Part shown: positions 1-8,191 of the stretch, one piece after another
Layout: the number at the start of each line of letters is the position of its first letter
Numbering within the stretch: the stretch's first letter is position 1
NCBI GenBank assembly: GCA_013150955.1
Contig: JAADJD010000020.1
Coordinates: 206,071 to 225,254 of the forward strand
Direction: 5' to 3'
Length of the DNA stretch: 19,184 nt
From: Calditrichota bacterium
GTDB taxonomy: Bacteria; Calditrichota; Calditrichia; RBG-13-44-9; J042
The notes under the pieces: model-generated
The model's input: only the letters and a program-made list of their open reading frames with translations
What the model was told of the DNA's origin: nothing
Databases searched by the model: none
Position numbers and translations under genes: made by a program

Positions 1-1079
1 GGCTTTTTGTGTTCAGCATTTTACTTATCGCATCATGTACGAAAAACACAACGGAGATTAATAAGAGATTTTCAATCACGGGGGTGGTTTATTATAATGG
101 TGTGCCCATACCAAATGCGGTCGTAATCCTTGATAATGACGAAAATTTTACTGTAGAAACGGGTGAAGATGGAACATTCATTTTAAATGATGTTCCAGCG
201 GGAAAACATTCGTTAACCATCAATAAAACATTTAAAGATGGAAGTTTTGTGGAGAAAAATATGGAACTTGCTGTAGAATCGGATATCACACTGGACAATT
301 TAACCCTCCCCAAAGCCGTTATTTTGCGTCCTCCAACAAACGTGACCGATAATTCGATGACTTTGAGCTGGACAAAAAGTGAAGAAAGCAATTTCCGTGA
401 ATATAAACTATACCGGCATATTACGTTTGGATTGGATGAAACCACGGGCACCCTTGTATACGTTGCGACTTCGGTGGATGATACCATTTTTACCGATCAG
501 AATTTGGATCCGTTAACGCCCTATTTTTATCGAGTATTTGTAATGAATGAATTTGGCCGGATAGGAGGAAGTAATATTGTCGGCGATACAACGATGAACC
601 GAAACTTCATCTGGAATGGGAATTTTGAGTTGCAAGACGATTTGTTGAACTGGTGGAATGGTTACGCCTATGGACAGGCTATCTATTCCGATAGTATACG
701 AAAAGAGGGAAATTATTCCCTTTTACTCATTGCAGACACCGTCAATGCGAATCCGCCGTATTTACTGGCTAACCTGAGTCACAATGACTTTCCCGGGCTT
801 GTTCCTAACAAGCAATATAAAATTTCATTCTGGGTAAAAACTGAGGGACCCGCAAGTGAATATGGTGGGGACTTTTGGGGTAAGCGGACTGAAAAAGCTG
901 GATTATTAGCGTACGATCACTTTGGAGTTTTGGGTATCCCAGAAAATACTGATTGGACATACATTGAAAAAACGTTCTATATCAGCGACCAAAATATTAA
1001 TTCTTTTAGTATTGACGTCCGGAGTTGTAGCAAATACGCCTGGTTTGATGACATTCGCCTAGAGATGGTTCCAGAGTAG
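1..1079 (+). CDS. Surface lipoprotein with regulatory-like, FN3 and CBM-like domains (5' end outside window)
   Basis: The reading frame is open to the left edge, so the true start and part of the signal peptide are missing. The first possible start inside the window is GTG at 9. Numbering from there, residues 2-10 end in a lipobox (I-A-S-C, Cys10), which predicts a lipid-anchored envelope protein. Residues about 22-95 look like a carboxypeptidase-regulatory-like beta sandwich (pattern GVVYYNGVPIPNAVV, then T-GEDGTF and VPAGKHSL). Residues about 107-195 fit a fibronectin type III domain (PPTNVTDNSMTLSW, then LTPYFYRVFVMNEFG). Residues about 200-356 resemble a CBM4/9-like jelly roll (NGNFEL start, YKISFWVKTEG). 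No catalytic motif is visible, so a role in binding polysaccharide or protein at the cell surface is inference. The codons are AT-richer than in the genes to the right. Confidence 0.8.
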   Translation, partial: LFVFSILLIASCTKNTTEINKRFSITGVVYYNGVPIPNAVVILDNDENFTVETGEDGTFILNDVPAGKHSLTINKTFKDGSFVEKNMELAVESDITLDNLTLPKAVILRPPTNVTDNSMTLSWTKSEESNFREYKLYRHITFGLDETTGTLVYVATSVDDTIFTDQNLDPLTPYFYRVFVMNEFGRIGGSNIVGDTTMNRNFIWNGNFELQDDLLNWWNGYAYGQAIYSDSIRKEGNYSLLLIADTVNANPPYLLANLSHNDFPGLVPNKQYKISFWVKTEGPASEYGGDFWGKRTEKAGLLAYDHFGVLGIPENTDWTYIEKTFYISDQNINSFSIDVRSCSKYAWFDDIRLEMVPE

Positions 1080-1442
1080 TACAAAAATCTTATCCGTTAT
1101 TAAGCCTTCAAAGTTTGAAGTGTAATCCGACGTATTGTTCTAAGTGATTAAGCTAATCGATCTAAAGGAATTTTGAATTAGGCGTCAAAAAGTTTTTTAT
1201 ATGAATAGTTGCTTTCCCATAAAATATTTTTATTTATTCGGGAATTGAGGATCAAAAACTTCATATTTACAGAATAAAGAAATTATTTTAAATCCTTGGT
1301 AGATTTTACTCAATATAAACAAAATATTCCTCCCGAATTTTAATTATTAACTTTTGCCCCATTATTATTTTAAACCAAATTCATTGTTATTACCTAACAA
1401 AGTGTGTAAATTTTTGTTTACGAAAATTTGAGGAGTGGCAGA
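1080..1442. other. AT-rich gene-free gap
   Basis: There is no credible coding sequence on either strand. A 15-nt near-palindrome at 1106-1120 has no following T-run, so it is not called a terminator. The right end carries the putative hslV promoter and the ribosome binding site. Confidence 0.6.
1384..1412 (+). promoter_or_regulatory. Candidate sigma-70-type promoter for hslVU-argF
   Basis: A -35-like TTGTTA (1384-1389) and a -10-like TAAATT (1407-1412) are separated by 17 bp. Each matches four of six consensus bases. Transcription would start near 1419 and leave a short leader that carries the AGGAG at 1431-1435. The region is AT-rich, so a chance match is possible. Confidence 0.3.
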
Positions 1443-1985
1443 ATGTTTACCTACCCGGAAATTCACGGTACCACCATTTTGGGGGTTATTCATAAAGGAG
1501 AGGCGGCCCTGGGGGGTGATGGGCAGGTCACCTTTGGCACCACGGTTCTCAAGCACAATAGCCGTAAAATACGGCGCCTGTACAATAATCAAATACTGGC
1601 GGGATTTGCCGGTGCGGCGGCAGATGCCTTCACGCTATTCGAACGGTTCGAAGAAAAGCTGGAACGTTACAACGGCAATTTAACCAAATCCGCCGTTGAA
1701 CTGGCAAAAGACTGGCGAACGGATAAGTTTCTTCGACGACTGGAGGCCATGCTGGCCGTCCTGGATGGTCGTACGGCCTTAATCATTAGCGGAACCGGGG
1801 ATGTGGTTGAACCGGATGATCAAATTTTGGCCATTGGCTCCGGTGGCCCTTATGCGTTGGCTGCGGCTCGAGCACTTAAATTATCTTCAGATCTCGGAGC
1901 CGCCGATATCGTTCAAAAATCGCTGGAAATCGCAGCCGATATTTGTATTTACACCAATCGCAACATTGTTGTAGAAACGCTTTAA
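1443..1985 (+). CDS. hslV: HslV, peptidase subunit of the ATP-dependent HslUV protease
   Basis: This is the 180-aa threonine peptidase (proteasome beta-like fold) that forms the double hexameric core of the cytoplasmic HslUV (ClpYQ) protease. The chain begins [15 protein letters not shown]. The catalytic residue should be Thr10, exposed when the nine-residue propeptide is cleaved. Family hallmarks follow: [55 protein letters not shown], the [14 protein letters not shown] loop and DICIYTNRN. Start choice: AGGAG at 1431-1435 lies 7 nt before ATG 1443. An upstream in-frame TTG at 1428 would add five residues and has no such site. Fourteen nt separate it from hslU, so the two are cotranscribed and made in matched amounts. 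Confidence 0.97.
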   Translation: MFTYPEIHGTTILGVIHKGEAALGGDGQVTFGTTVLKHNSRKIRRLYNNQILAGFAGAAADAFTLFERFEEKLERYNGNLTKSAVELAKDWRTDKFLRRLEAMLAVLDGRTALIISGTGDVVEPDDQILAIGSGGPYALAAARALKLSSDLGAADIVQKSLEIAADICIYTNRNIVVETL

Positions 1986-1999
1986 CGACTGGAGGAACA

Positions 2000-3376
2000 A
2001 TGAAACAGGATGCCCACGAATTGACGCCCAGAGAGATTGTTCAGGAACTGGATAAATACATCATTGGGCAGGATCGGGCAAAACGTTCTGTGGCCATTGC
2101 CTTGCGCAATCGCTGGCGACGACAACAGGTAAAAGGTCACTTAAAAGAAGAAATTCTTCCCAACAATATCATCCTGATTGGACCCACCGGGGTGGGCAAA
2201 ACCGAGATCTCCCGCCGACTGGCCAAACTGGCCCGCGCCCCTTTTATTAAAGTGGAAGCCACAAAATTCACCGAAGTGGGGTATGTGGGGCGGGATGTGG
2301 AAAGCATTATCCGGGATCTGGTGGATATTGCCATGAATATGGTGCGCGACGAGAAAAAGAAAGCTGTCGAACCACGGGCCAGGGAACAGGCCATCGAACG
2401 GTTGCTGGATATTCTAATCCCCGCCCCCAGTTATCCATCTCGACCCGGTTTTACTCCGGAGGAGGGGGAGCCCGATGAAAGTCCCGAATCCAAACATCAG
2501 CGTACCCGCGAAAAATTCCGCCAAAAACTTTTGAATGGAGAACTGGACGACCGGGTGGTTGAAATAGACATGCCTTCAGAAACCATGCCCATGATGCAGA
2601 TTTTTTCTCCCGTGGGAATTGAGGAGATGGGGATCAATATTCAGGAGTTGTTTGGCAATCTGATGCCGAAAAAGATCAAGAAACGCAAGGTGAAAGTGCC
2701 GGAAGCCCTGGCCATCCTGACCCAGCAAGAGGCGCAGAAACTCATCGACATGGAAGAGGTCATTCGAGAAGCCATTCAACGGGTGGAAAATTCCGGTATC
2801 GTGTTCCTGGATGAAATCGACAAAATTGCCGGCTCCGGCTCCAAGCATGGACCGGATGTTTCCCGCGAAGGGGTGCAGCGAGATCTTTTACCCGTGGTGG
2901 AAGGCACCACCGTGGTCACCAAATATGGGATGGTACGAACCGATCATATCTTATTTATTGCATCGGGTGCGTTCCACATTTCCAAGCCGTCGGATCTGAT
3001 TCCTGAACTTCAGGGACGGTTTCCCATTCGGGTTGAACTGGACAGTTTAACAACCGAAGATTTTGTCCGCATCTTAACCGAACCAGAAAACGCCCTGACC
3101 AAACAGTACAAAGCGCTGCTGGCAACGGAAGGGGTGGAATTGGAATTCACCGAAGATGCCATTCAGGCGATTGCGGAAACGGCCAGCTTTGTTAACTCTA
3201 AAGCGGAAAATATCGGCGCGCGTCGTTTACACACGATCATGACCACCTTGCTGGAAGACTTCCTGTTTGATGCTCCGGATTTGAAAGGGCAGAAGATTGT
3301 CATTACGGGCGAGTTTGTCCGTGAACGCCTGAAAGATATTCTGGAAGATGAAGACTTACGGAAATTCATTTTGTAG
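2000..3376 (+). CDS. hslU: HslU, AAA+ unfoldase ATPase of HslUV
   Basis: This 458-aa AAA+ ATPase unfolds substrates and threads them into HslV. Visible parts are Walker A GPTGVGKT (61-68), the pore loop GYVG (94-97), Walker B IVFLDEID (267-274), the [11 protein letters not shown] segment with the probable arginine finger Arg340, and the sensor-2 motif GARRLHT (406-412). The acidic C-terminus EDLRKFIL is the tail that docks into HslV. The intermediate domain is at about 110-240 and includes a Pro/Glu-rich stretch. Start choice: GGAGG (1991-1995) precedes ATG 2000 at the usual spacing. An in-frame upstream start at 1943 would overlap hslV and has nothing to support it. The length matches the bacterial family. 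Confidence 0.97.
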   Translation: MKQDAHELTPREIVQELDKYIIGQDRAKRSVAIALRNRWRRQQVKGHLKEEILPNNIILIGPTGVGKTEISRRLAKLARAPFIKVEATKFTEVGYVGRDVESIIRDLVDIAMNMVRDEKKKAVEPRAREQAIERLLDILIPAPSYPSRPGFTPEEGEPDESPESKHQRTREKFRQKLLNGELDDRVVEIDMPSETMPMMQIFSPVGIEEMGINIQELFGNLMPKKIKKRKVKVPEALAILTQQEAQKLIDMEEVIREAIQRVENSGIVFLDEIDKIAGSGSKHGPDVSREGVQRDLLPVVEGTTVVTKYGMVRTDHILFIASGAFHISKPSDLIPELQGRFPIRVELDSLTTEDFVRILTEPENALTKQYKALLATEGVELEFTEDAIQAIAETASFVNSKAENIGARRLHTIMTTLLEDFLFDAPDLKGQKIVITGEFVRERLKDILEDEDLRKFIL

Positions 3377-3407
3377 CCCAGATTGAATGTAAAACCAGGA
3401 GGCGCCA

Positions 3408-4325
3408 GTGAAGAAAGATTTTCTATCCATTGCGGATCTGACTCAGGATGAAATTTTCGAAATTTTCGATTTAACCCGCGATTTAAAACAAAAAACCCGA
3501 AATCGGGAGCCACATCCCATTTTACAGGGATATACCCTGGCCATGATCTTCGCAAAGCCCAGTGCCCGCACCCGCATTTCCTTCGAAACTGGAATGTTCC
3601 AATTGGGTGGACATGCTCTCTATTTGTCCCCACAGGACATTGGCATTGGGAAACGGGAGGCGGTAAAAGACATTGCCCGCGTTATTTCGCGTTACAACGA
3701 CATGATCATGGCCCGATTGTTTGATCATGCGGATATCGAAGAGTTGGCGGAATATGCCAGCGTTCCGGTCATCAATGGATTAACCGATTACAACCATCCC
3801 TGCCAGATCATGGCCGATGCATTCACAATTCTGGAACATCGGGGAACCCTTGAAAATCTGAAGATTGTGTATATCGGGGATGGCAATAATGTGGCCCATT
3901 CCTGGATTAATTTTGCCTATCGGGTTCCCATTCATCTGGTGATCAGCACGCCTCGAGATTACCAGCCGGATCCGGCAACCCTTCAACGGGCCAGAGAGGC
4001 GGGATTGAGCACTATTGAGTTAATTTCAGATCCTGTTGAGGCCGTTCGGGATGCGGATGTTGTTTATACCGACGTTTGGGCCAGTATGGGACAGGAGGAT
4101 GAGGCGGAAATCCGGAAACAGATTTTTAAACCGTATCAGGTCAACCAGGAACTGCTGGCCCATACCCGGAAAGACGTTCTGGTCATGCATTGTTTGCCCG
4201 CTCATCGGGGAGAGGAAATTACCGATGAGGTTCTGGATGGCCCCCATTCAATCGTCTTTGATGAGGCCGAAAACCGATTGCATGTCCAGAAAGCCATTAT
4301 GGTCAAATTGGCCGGGAAAGCCTGA
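3408..4325 (+). CDS. argF: Ornithine carbamoyltransferase
   Basis: The enzyme transfers the carbamoyl group from carbamoyl phosphate to ornithine, giving citrulline for arginine synthesis; it acts in the cytoplasm as a trimer. The 305-aa chain has the carbamoyl-phosphate loop PSARTR (51-56), HPCQ (130-133), the ornithine-side loop WASMGQE (224-230), and the HCLPAHRGEE active-site motif (from 261) with the ornithine-contacting Cys262. The WxSMG motif separates it from aspartate carbamoyltransferase. The start is GTG 3408, with AGGAGG at 3397-3402 five nt upstream. It lies 31 nt after hslU on the same strand, so it is probably cotranscribed with the protease genes. No other arginine gene is in the window, so a biosynthetic rather than catabolic role is inferred. 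Confidence 0.95.
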   Translation: MKKDFLSIADLTQDEIFEIFDLTRDLKQKTRNREPHPILQGYTLAMIFAKPSARTRISFETGMFQLGGHALYLSPQDIGIGKREAVKDIARVISRYNDMIMARLFDHADIEELAEYASVPVINGLTDYNHPCQIMADAFTILEHRGTLENLKIVYIGDGNNVAHSWINFAYRVPIHLVISTPRDYQPDPATLQRAREAGLSTIELISDPVEAVRDADVVYTDVWASMGQEDEAEIRKQIFKPYQVNQELLAHTRKDVLVMHCLPAHRGEEITDEVLDGPHSIVFDEAENRLHVQKAIMVKLAGKA

Positions 4326-4435
4326 TCGGATTCTTTTTGGTAAGCAGATTTAAACCCAGGTAACCGTCGATATTGCGTAAATTAAACCGTATTTCGTAAA
4401 TCCATATTGACTACCAGGCGGAAACGTACCCATTG

Positions 4436-5473
4436 ATGTCCGATTCGAAATATCGCGTTTGTGAAATTACCCTGGAGAATGAGCAGGAATGGCGCCAGCT
4501 TCTTTCGCACACTCAGCCGCCCATTCTATTTCATGAACCGGAATTTATTCGGATTGTGGCCGAGGTATTTTCGTTTTCCCCGCAATTGATCGTGATTGTA
4601 AAGGGGGAAACGCCCATCGGGGGAACGGTGATGTGGAAGCGTACCCGATGGGGACAACATCTGGGTATCACCCCGTTTTATGTTCTGTATAACCCCATCC
4701 GAATGCTGACTTTGGCTACATACCGTACTTTTCGACAAGTTGAAAATTTACATGATGTTGCCGTCCCGTTACTACAATGGGTGGAATCGCAATATCGTGT
4801 GGCCACCCTGAGCACACATCCGTCCTTTGGTGATGTACGGCCGTTTCTATGGCGTCACTGGCAGGTGCAGGTGCGGTACACGGCCTGTTTATCGCTACCC
4901 TGGACACAGACCTCTGTAGAAAGAATGGATCCCGAACACCACCGCCTGTACCGGCGTGCGCAAGAACGCACAGAATGGCGTTTTGTTACGGATGGTGATC
5001 CCGCTGCCCTGTGGGAGCTCATCCAGAAAAATTATGCGCAGGATGGTTTGCTTCCTCCAATACAGAAAAAGGAGTTTTTACGGTTTGCACACGAAATACA
5101 ACGGGCTCAGAAGGGTGAGGTATTCAGTATACAATCCGAAAAAGGGAATGTACTGGCTGCGACCCTGGTGCTCCGGGATGCCTCCACTGGATATGGGCTG
5201 TTTCTGGGCAGACAATCGGGGCATGATGGGAATCTGGCATCGATCCGTTTGCTGGTTCAGACGGCGGAATATTTGTCGGCGATGGGATTAACGCAGTTTG
5301 ATCTGGGGGGAGCCATGGTACCGTCCATAGCGCGATTTAAGTTGCAACTGGGTGCCGATCTGGTACCCTATTTCCATTGTCAGTGGACGCGGGGATCAAT
5401 TATCCGGTTGGCTCTGGCCTTTCAAAACTGGCGCAACCGGCGCAAACGACGGATCGTTTCGTCCAGCGGGTAA
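4436..5473 (+). CDS. FemAB/GNAT-type (Acetyltransf_6-like) acyltransferase
   Basis: This 345-aa protein has the layout of the double-GNAT FemAB/BioF2-like family. An early FHEPEFIRIVAEVF segment (about 29-42) is followed by an LWELIQKNY-like helix in the second half. The C-terminal signature QFDLGGAMVPSIARFKLQLG (from about 287) ends in VPYFH. Such proteins transfer aminoacyl or acyl groups, often in cell-wall or exopolysaccharide modification. The acceptor cannot be read from the sequence. The C-terminus is strongly basic (NWRNRRKRR). The start ATG 4436 is preceded immediately by an in-frame TTG at 4433. A possible AGGCGGA lies 14 nt upstream, which is far, so the exact start is uncertain. 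There are 110 nt between it and argF, so it may be a separate unit. No signal peptide is seen. Confidence 0.75.
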   Translation: MSDSKYRVCEITLENEQEWRQLLSHTQPPILFHEPEFIRIVAEVFSFSPQLIVIVKGETPIGGTVMWKRTRWGQHLGITPFYVLYNPIRMLTLATYRTFRQVENLHDVAVPLLQWVESQYRVATLSTHPSFGDVRPFLWRHWQVQVRYTACLSLPWTQTSVERMDPEHHRLYRRAQERTEWRFVTDGDPAALWELIQKNYAQDGLLPPIQKKEFLRFAHEIQRAQKGEVFSIQSEKGNVLAATLVLRDASTGYGLFLGRQSGHDGNLASIRLLVQTAEYLSAMGLTQFDLGGAMVPSIARFKLQLGADLVPYFHCQWTRGSIIRLALAFQNWRNRRKRRIVSSSG

Positions 5474-5503
5474 TTTTTCTGCTTGCAAATCAAATGTCGG
5501 TTT

Positions 5504-5533
5504 TTTACACTTATTTCTTTCAGTTATGATAAT
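5504..5533 (+). promoter_or_regulatory. Candidate sigma-70-type promoter for the ArsC/LMW-PTP-like gene
   Basis: TTTACA (5504-5509, five of six bases) and GATAAT (5528-5533, five of six) are separated by 18 bp in the gap after the acyltransferase. The predicted transcript start near 5540 leaves a very short leader that holds the GGAGG at 5543-5547. Confidence 0.45.
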
Positions 5534-5554
5534 GAGTCTGATGGAGGTAATGGA

Positions 5555-5986
5555 ATGGCAAAGAAAAAAGTGGTGGCTTTTGTTTCTCAACGGAATGTCT
5601 GTCGAAGTATTATTGCGGAAGCCTACGCGAAGCGGTTGGGACAGGAGGTGATTGAGTGCTTTAGTTTTGGTTTGGAGCCAGATCGGGTGCACTATCTGGT
5701 GCAGGAGGTGCTTGCCCAGCGGGGTTTCAATCTGACCTACTATTTTTCCAAGCGCTACGAAGTTGTGGAACGGCAACCTTTCGACATACTGGTGCTGATG
5801 CATCCATCATTGAAAGAACAGCTACCCCAAATTGGTTATCCTCACGAAGAGATCGTCTGGGAATTTGAGGATCCGATGCAACAGGATATTCCGGAGGCCG
5901 AAAAACGAAAGGCGATTGAACAATTGTGTGACGCCATCGAACAGAAGGTGAAAGAACTGGTGGCGTCGCAGCAGCAGGTGGCCTGA
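5555..5986 (+). CDS. Low-molecular-weight phosphatase / ArsC-like protein with Ser in place of the catalytic Cys
   Basis: This 143-aa protein is in the fold family of low-molecular-weight tyrosine phosphatases and thioredoxin-coupled arsenate reductases. The N-terminus VVAFVSQRNVCRSIIAEA aligns with the C-x5-R phosphate-binding loop (normally VCxxNxCRSxxAEA). Asn14, Cys16, Arg17 and Ser18 are kept, but the nucleophile position is Ser11 (TCT, 5585-5587). A general-acid-like Asp-Pro is present at 106-107 (EFEDP), which is closer to ArsC than to classical DPY phosphatases. Without the thiol, ordinary phosphatase or reductase chemistry is not expected. It may bind phosphate or an oxyanion, act as a regulator, or have another chemistry; this is inference. 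GGAGG at 5543-5547 fixes ATG 5555. A longer in-frame start at 5483 would overlap the promoter candidate. Confidence 0.82.
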   Translation: MAKKKVVAFVSQRNVCRSIIAEAYAKRLGQEVIECFSFGLEPDRVHYLVQEVLAQRGFNLTYYFSKRYEVVERQPFDILVLMHPSLKEQLPQIGYPHEEIVWEFEDPMQQDIPEAEKRKAIEQLCDAIEQKVKELVASQQQVA

Positions 5987-6016
5987 GACGGAATGAGCGA
6001 AGAAAGGTTTTTGAAT

Positions 6017-6065
6017 AAAAAATCCCACTCTCCAGATGAGGAGCATCCTGTATTGGAGAGTGGGA
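6017..6065 (-). terminator. Intrinsic terminator of the minus-strand 70-aa gene
   Basis: TCCCACTCTCCA (6023-6034) pairs perfectly over 12 bp with 6054-6065, around a 19-nt loop that can itself form AGGA/TCCT. On the minus strand the stem is followed directly by a T-run (complement of 6017-6022) and an AT-rich tail. The plus strand has no T-run after the stem, so termination acts on the gene at 6111-6323. Confidence 0.85.
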
Positions 6066-6110
6066 CGACCTGTATGAAAGGCCGTTGTGGGTTGTCCGTT
6101 GAGTCCGCTT

Positions 6111-6323
6111 TCAATGCATGTATTGTTTTTCCATGAACAATCGATTTTCCAGTTGATCCAGATAATGTTCCCGTTTTTGTAATTGTCGGAGTTTTCGATA
6201 AAGGGAGGTATTCCGTTTCCGATGCAATTTAATTTTGTCATCGCCGCCCATCTGCCGAATGACTTCCAGCATCTGGCGGTAGTTTTCGTCGTAAGCCTTG
6301 CGAATTTCGATTAAGCTTTTCAT
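6111..6323 (-). CDS. Unrecognised 70-aa charged helical protein
   Basis: I do not recognise this family. The 70 residues are rich in Lys, Arg, Glu and Gln, with heptad-like Leu/Ile/Met (MKSLIEIRKAYDENYRQMLE, later RKLRQLQKREHYLDQLENRL). That suggests a soluble helical hairpin or short coiled coil. It has no Cys and no membrane segment. It is likely real because a purine-rich GGGGGAAGGG sits just upstream of ATG 6323 on the minus strand, and a strong terminator (6017-6065) follows its TGA. It is the only gene in its transcription unit and is divergent from the response regulator. Its basic character would allow nucleic-acid binding, but this is a guess. Confidence 0.7.
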   Translation of the reverse strand: MKSLIEIRKAYDENYRQMLEVIRQMGGDDKIKLHRKRNTSLYRKLRQLQKREHYLDQLENRLFMEKQYMH

Positions 6324-6499
6324 ATACCCTTCCCCCTGTGTTTTTTCTAAAATGTTAAGGGGATGGGAAAATTTTTAATTTGATTCAGATTACAGAATGG
6401 TGAAAAAAGTGGCGTTATTTTGGGCCACTGGTAATACAGGCGATCGAAAAACGTTTAAACGGCTATTTGGGACGATCTTTTGAATACATTGTGCAACCC

Positions 6500-6889
6500 A
6501 TGAAGAAACAAAATGATAGCGAAAATATTATTTTGATTATCGAGGACGATTTTGACCTCATGTGGATGATCCACAAACTGCTGTCCACCAGTGGCTTTCA
6601 GGTTTTGACCGCAGTCACAGCCAGCCAGGCAATCGAAGTGTTTTCCCGATATATCTTTCAGATTTCAGCCGTGATTCTGGATCTTTCCCTGCCCGATAAG
6701 GATGGGGAGGAGGTTGCTGCCGAATTTCTAAAAGTCGTCCCGGACATCCCGATCATCATCACCACCGGATCGGAAGACCATGCGCAACGGGCTCGCCTGG
6801 AACGCATGGGGGTGGCCGCCTACCTCATCAAACCCTTTGATTTAACCGAGCTGGTTCAAACGATCGAGCGACTCATCCAACATGTTTAA
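6500..6889 (+). CDS. Single-domain response regulator (receiver only)
   Basis: This 129-aa CheY-like receiver has no output domain. The key residues are the acidic pocket at Glu15-Asp16-Asp17, the phospho-acceptor Asp61 in VILDLSLPDKDG, Thr88/Thr89 in IIITTGSED, and Lys111 in YLIKPFD. It would take a phosphate from a sensor kinase and act by protein contact. No histidine kinase is encoded in the window. The start is uncertain. ATG 6500 gives a normal receiver N-terminus, while an in-frame TTG at 6467 adds 11 residues; neither has a clear ribosome binding site. Its last 8 nt overlap the glycosyltransferase start, which points to translational coupling. Confidence 0.9.
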   Translation: MKKQNDSENIILIIEDDFDLMWMIHKLLSTSGFQVLTAVTASQAIEVFSRYIFQISAVILDLSLPDKDGEEVAAEFLKVVPDIPIIITTGSEDHAQRARLERMGVAAYLIKPFDLTELVQTIERLIQHV

Positions 6890-7955
6890 ATCACACACAA
6901 CGGATTCCCCACCCATTCGTCCCACACGAATTCTGGTTGTCCAAACCGCTTTTCTGGGAGATGTCATTCTAACCATTCCCTTACTCAAAGCACTTCATCG
7001 TGCCAATCCAGACGCCCGGCTGGACTTTCTTACCATCCCATCGTCCAGGAACCTGGTGGAAACCCTGCCCTACATTCATCGATTGTGGATTTACGACAAG
7101 CATGGCCGTGAGCGGGGAATTCGCTCGCTCTGGCGATTGGTTTCTCGGCTGCAGAAGGAGCATTTCGATCTGGCCCTGGTGCCCCATCGGTCTCTACGCA
7201 GTGCCCTGATGGTGGCCGCTGCTCGAATTCCCATGCGGGTGGGATTTCATAACAGCGCGGGAAAATGGTTGTTTACCCATCGGGTTCGGTACCGTCGGGG
7301 AATTCACGAAATAGACCGCAATCTGGAATTGCTTCAACCGGTGCTGGTGGATCGAGCGAAGCGAATTTTCCCGGAGATTTTTTTTACGGAAACGGATCAT
7401 CAGGTGGTGAATGCCTGGCTTGCGCAACAGCAAATATCGTTTGATCAGAACTGGATCACAATGGCGCCGGGATCGGTCTGGGCCACCAAACGATGGCCCC
7501 CGGAATATTATGCGGAGGTTGCCAGAAAACTTGCTGCGGAAAACGTGGGCACCATCTTAATCGGCGGAGAAGGCGATGCTCGTCTGGCGCAATGGATTGT
7601 CCAACGGGCGGGTGATCGGGTAAAAAACGCTGTGGGGAAATTTACCTTACGGCAGTCGGCTTTGATCATTCAAAAATCACGTTTGCTATTAACCAACGAT
7701 AGTGCTCCCCTGCATATGGGAGTGGCAGTAAACACACCGGTCATTTCCATTTTTGGCCCCACAGTCACCGAGTTCGGGTTTTACCCCTGCGGGCCACTGG
7801 ATGAAGTGATCGAAATTCCGGAACTGAAATGTCGACCCTGCGGTATTCATGGGGGACAGAAATGTCCCCTGGGTACCCATGAATGCATGAAACGCATTTT
7901 GCCGGATAGGGTATTTCAACGGGTCATGGAAAAATTGACTCAGATTTTGCATTAG
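6882..7955 (+). CDS. Glycosyltransferase family 9 (heptosyltransferase II-like)
   Basis: This 357-aa GT-B enzyme is of the ADP-heptose:LPS heptosyltransferase family. The N-terminal Rossmann half opens with RILVVQTAFLGDVILTIPLL (from 16). The C-terminal nucleotide-sugar half has MAPGSVWATKRWP (194-206), TILIGGEGD and the family motif TNDSAPLHMG (271-280), followed by PVISIFGPT. The tail carries four Cys (C317, C320, C328, C335), an arrangement seen in many WaaF-like proteins. It is expected at the cytoplasmic face of the inner membrane, adding heptose or a related sugar to LPS core or another glycan; the acceptor is not readable. ATG 6882 overlaps the preceding gene by 8 nt. The final codons and the TAG (7953-7955) lie inside the left end of a dispersed repeat, so the C-terminus may have been altered by its insertion. 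Confidence 0.9.
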   Translation: MFKSHTTDSPPIRPTRILVVQTAFLGDVILTIPLLKALHRANPDARLDFLTIPSSRNLVETLPYIHRLWIYDKHGRERGIRSLWRLVSRLQKEHFDLALVPHRSLRSALMVAAARIPMRVGFHNSAGKWLFTHRVRYRRGIHEIDRNLELLQPVLVDRAKRIFPEIFFTETDHQVVNAWLAQQQISFDQNWITMAPGSVWATKRWPPEYYAEVARKLAAENVGTILIGGEGDARLAQWIVQRAGDRVKNAVGKFTLRQSALIIQKSRLLLTNDSAPLHMGVAVNTPVISIFGPTVTEFGFYPCGPLDEVIEIPELKCRPCGIHGGQKCPLGTHECMKRILPDRVFQRVMEKLTQILH

Positions 7956-8102
7956 CCATGAATTACACGAATTAAAACGAATAAAAATAATAGAATCCAT
8001 TTGGATTAGATCTGAATAAAAATGTGATTCGGAGTTTATTCGCGATTTTGTGGATGTTTTTGGTTTCATTCAACAGATTCGCGGTTTAATGCATTAATTG
8101 GG
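7939..8102 (-). repeat. Dispersed palindromic element, copy A
   Basis: This is a roughly 164-bp copy of the family shared with 11812, 13416, 17901 and 18401. Its left arm (cagattttgcattag, then aattacacgaatta) and right arm (gattcgcggtttaatgcatt) are imperfect inverted repeats. Strand is given by the shared peptide reading, which here starts MKPKTSTKSRINSE on the minus strand from 8069. The left arm contributes the last codons and stop of the GT9 gene. Confidence 0.85.
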
Positions 8103-8111
8103 TTTATTGGT

Positions 8112-8158
8112 ATTTTGGGTTTCATTCGCGCAATTTACGGTTTGATGCGTAATATGGG
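8112..8158 (-). repeat. Half copy (right arm only) of the dispersed element, copy A'
   Basis: About 10 bp after copy A, a second right arm occurs alone (TTTCATTCGCGC, then ACGGTTTGATGCGTAATATGG). It lies directly upstream of the threonylcarbamoyl-AMP synthase start. Confidence 0.7.
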
Positions 8159-8191
8159 AGTAAGTCGGGTCTAAAATTTCAGGGATTGATG

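Noticed and set aside
1106-1120. CTTCAAAGTTTGAAG palindrome after the lipoprotein gene
   Set aside because: The loop is too small for the full stem, and no T-run follows.
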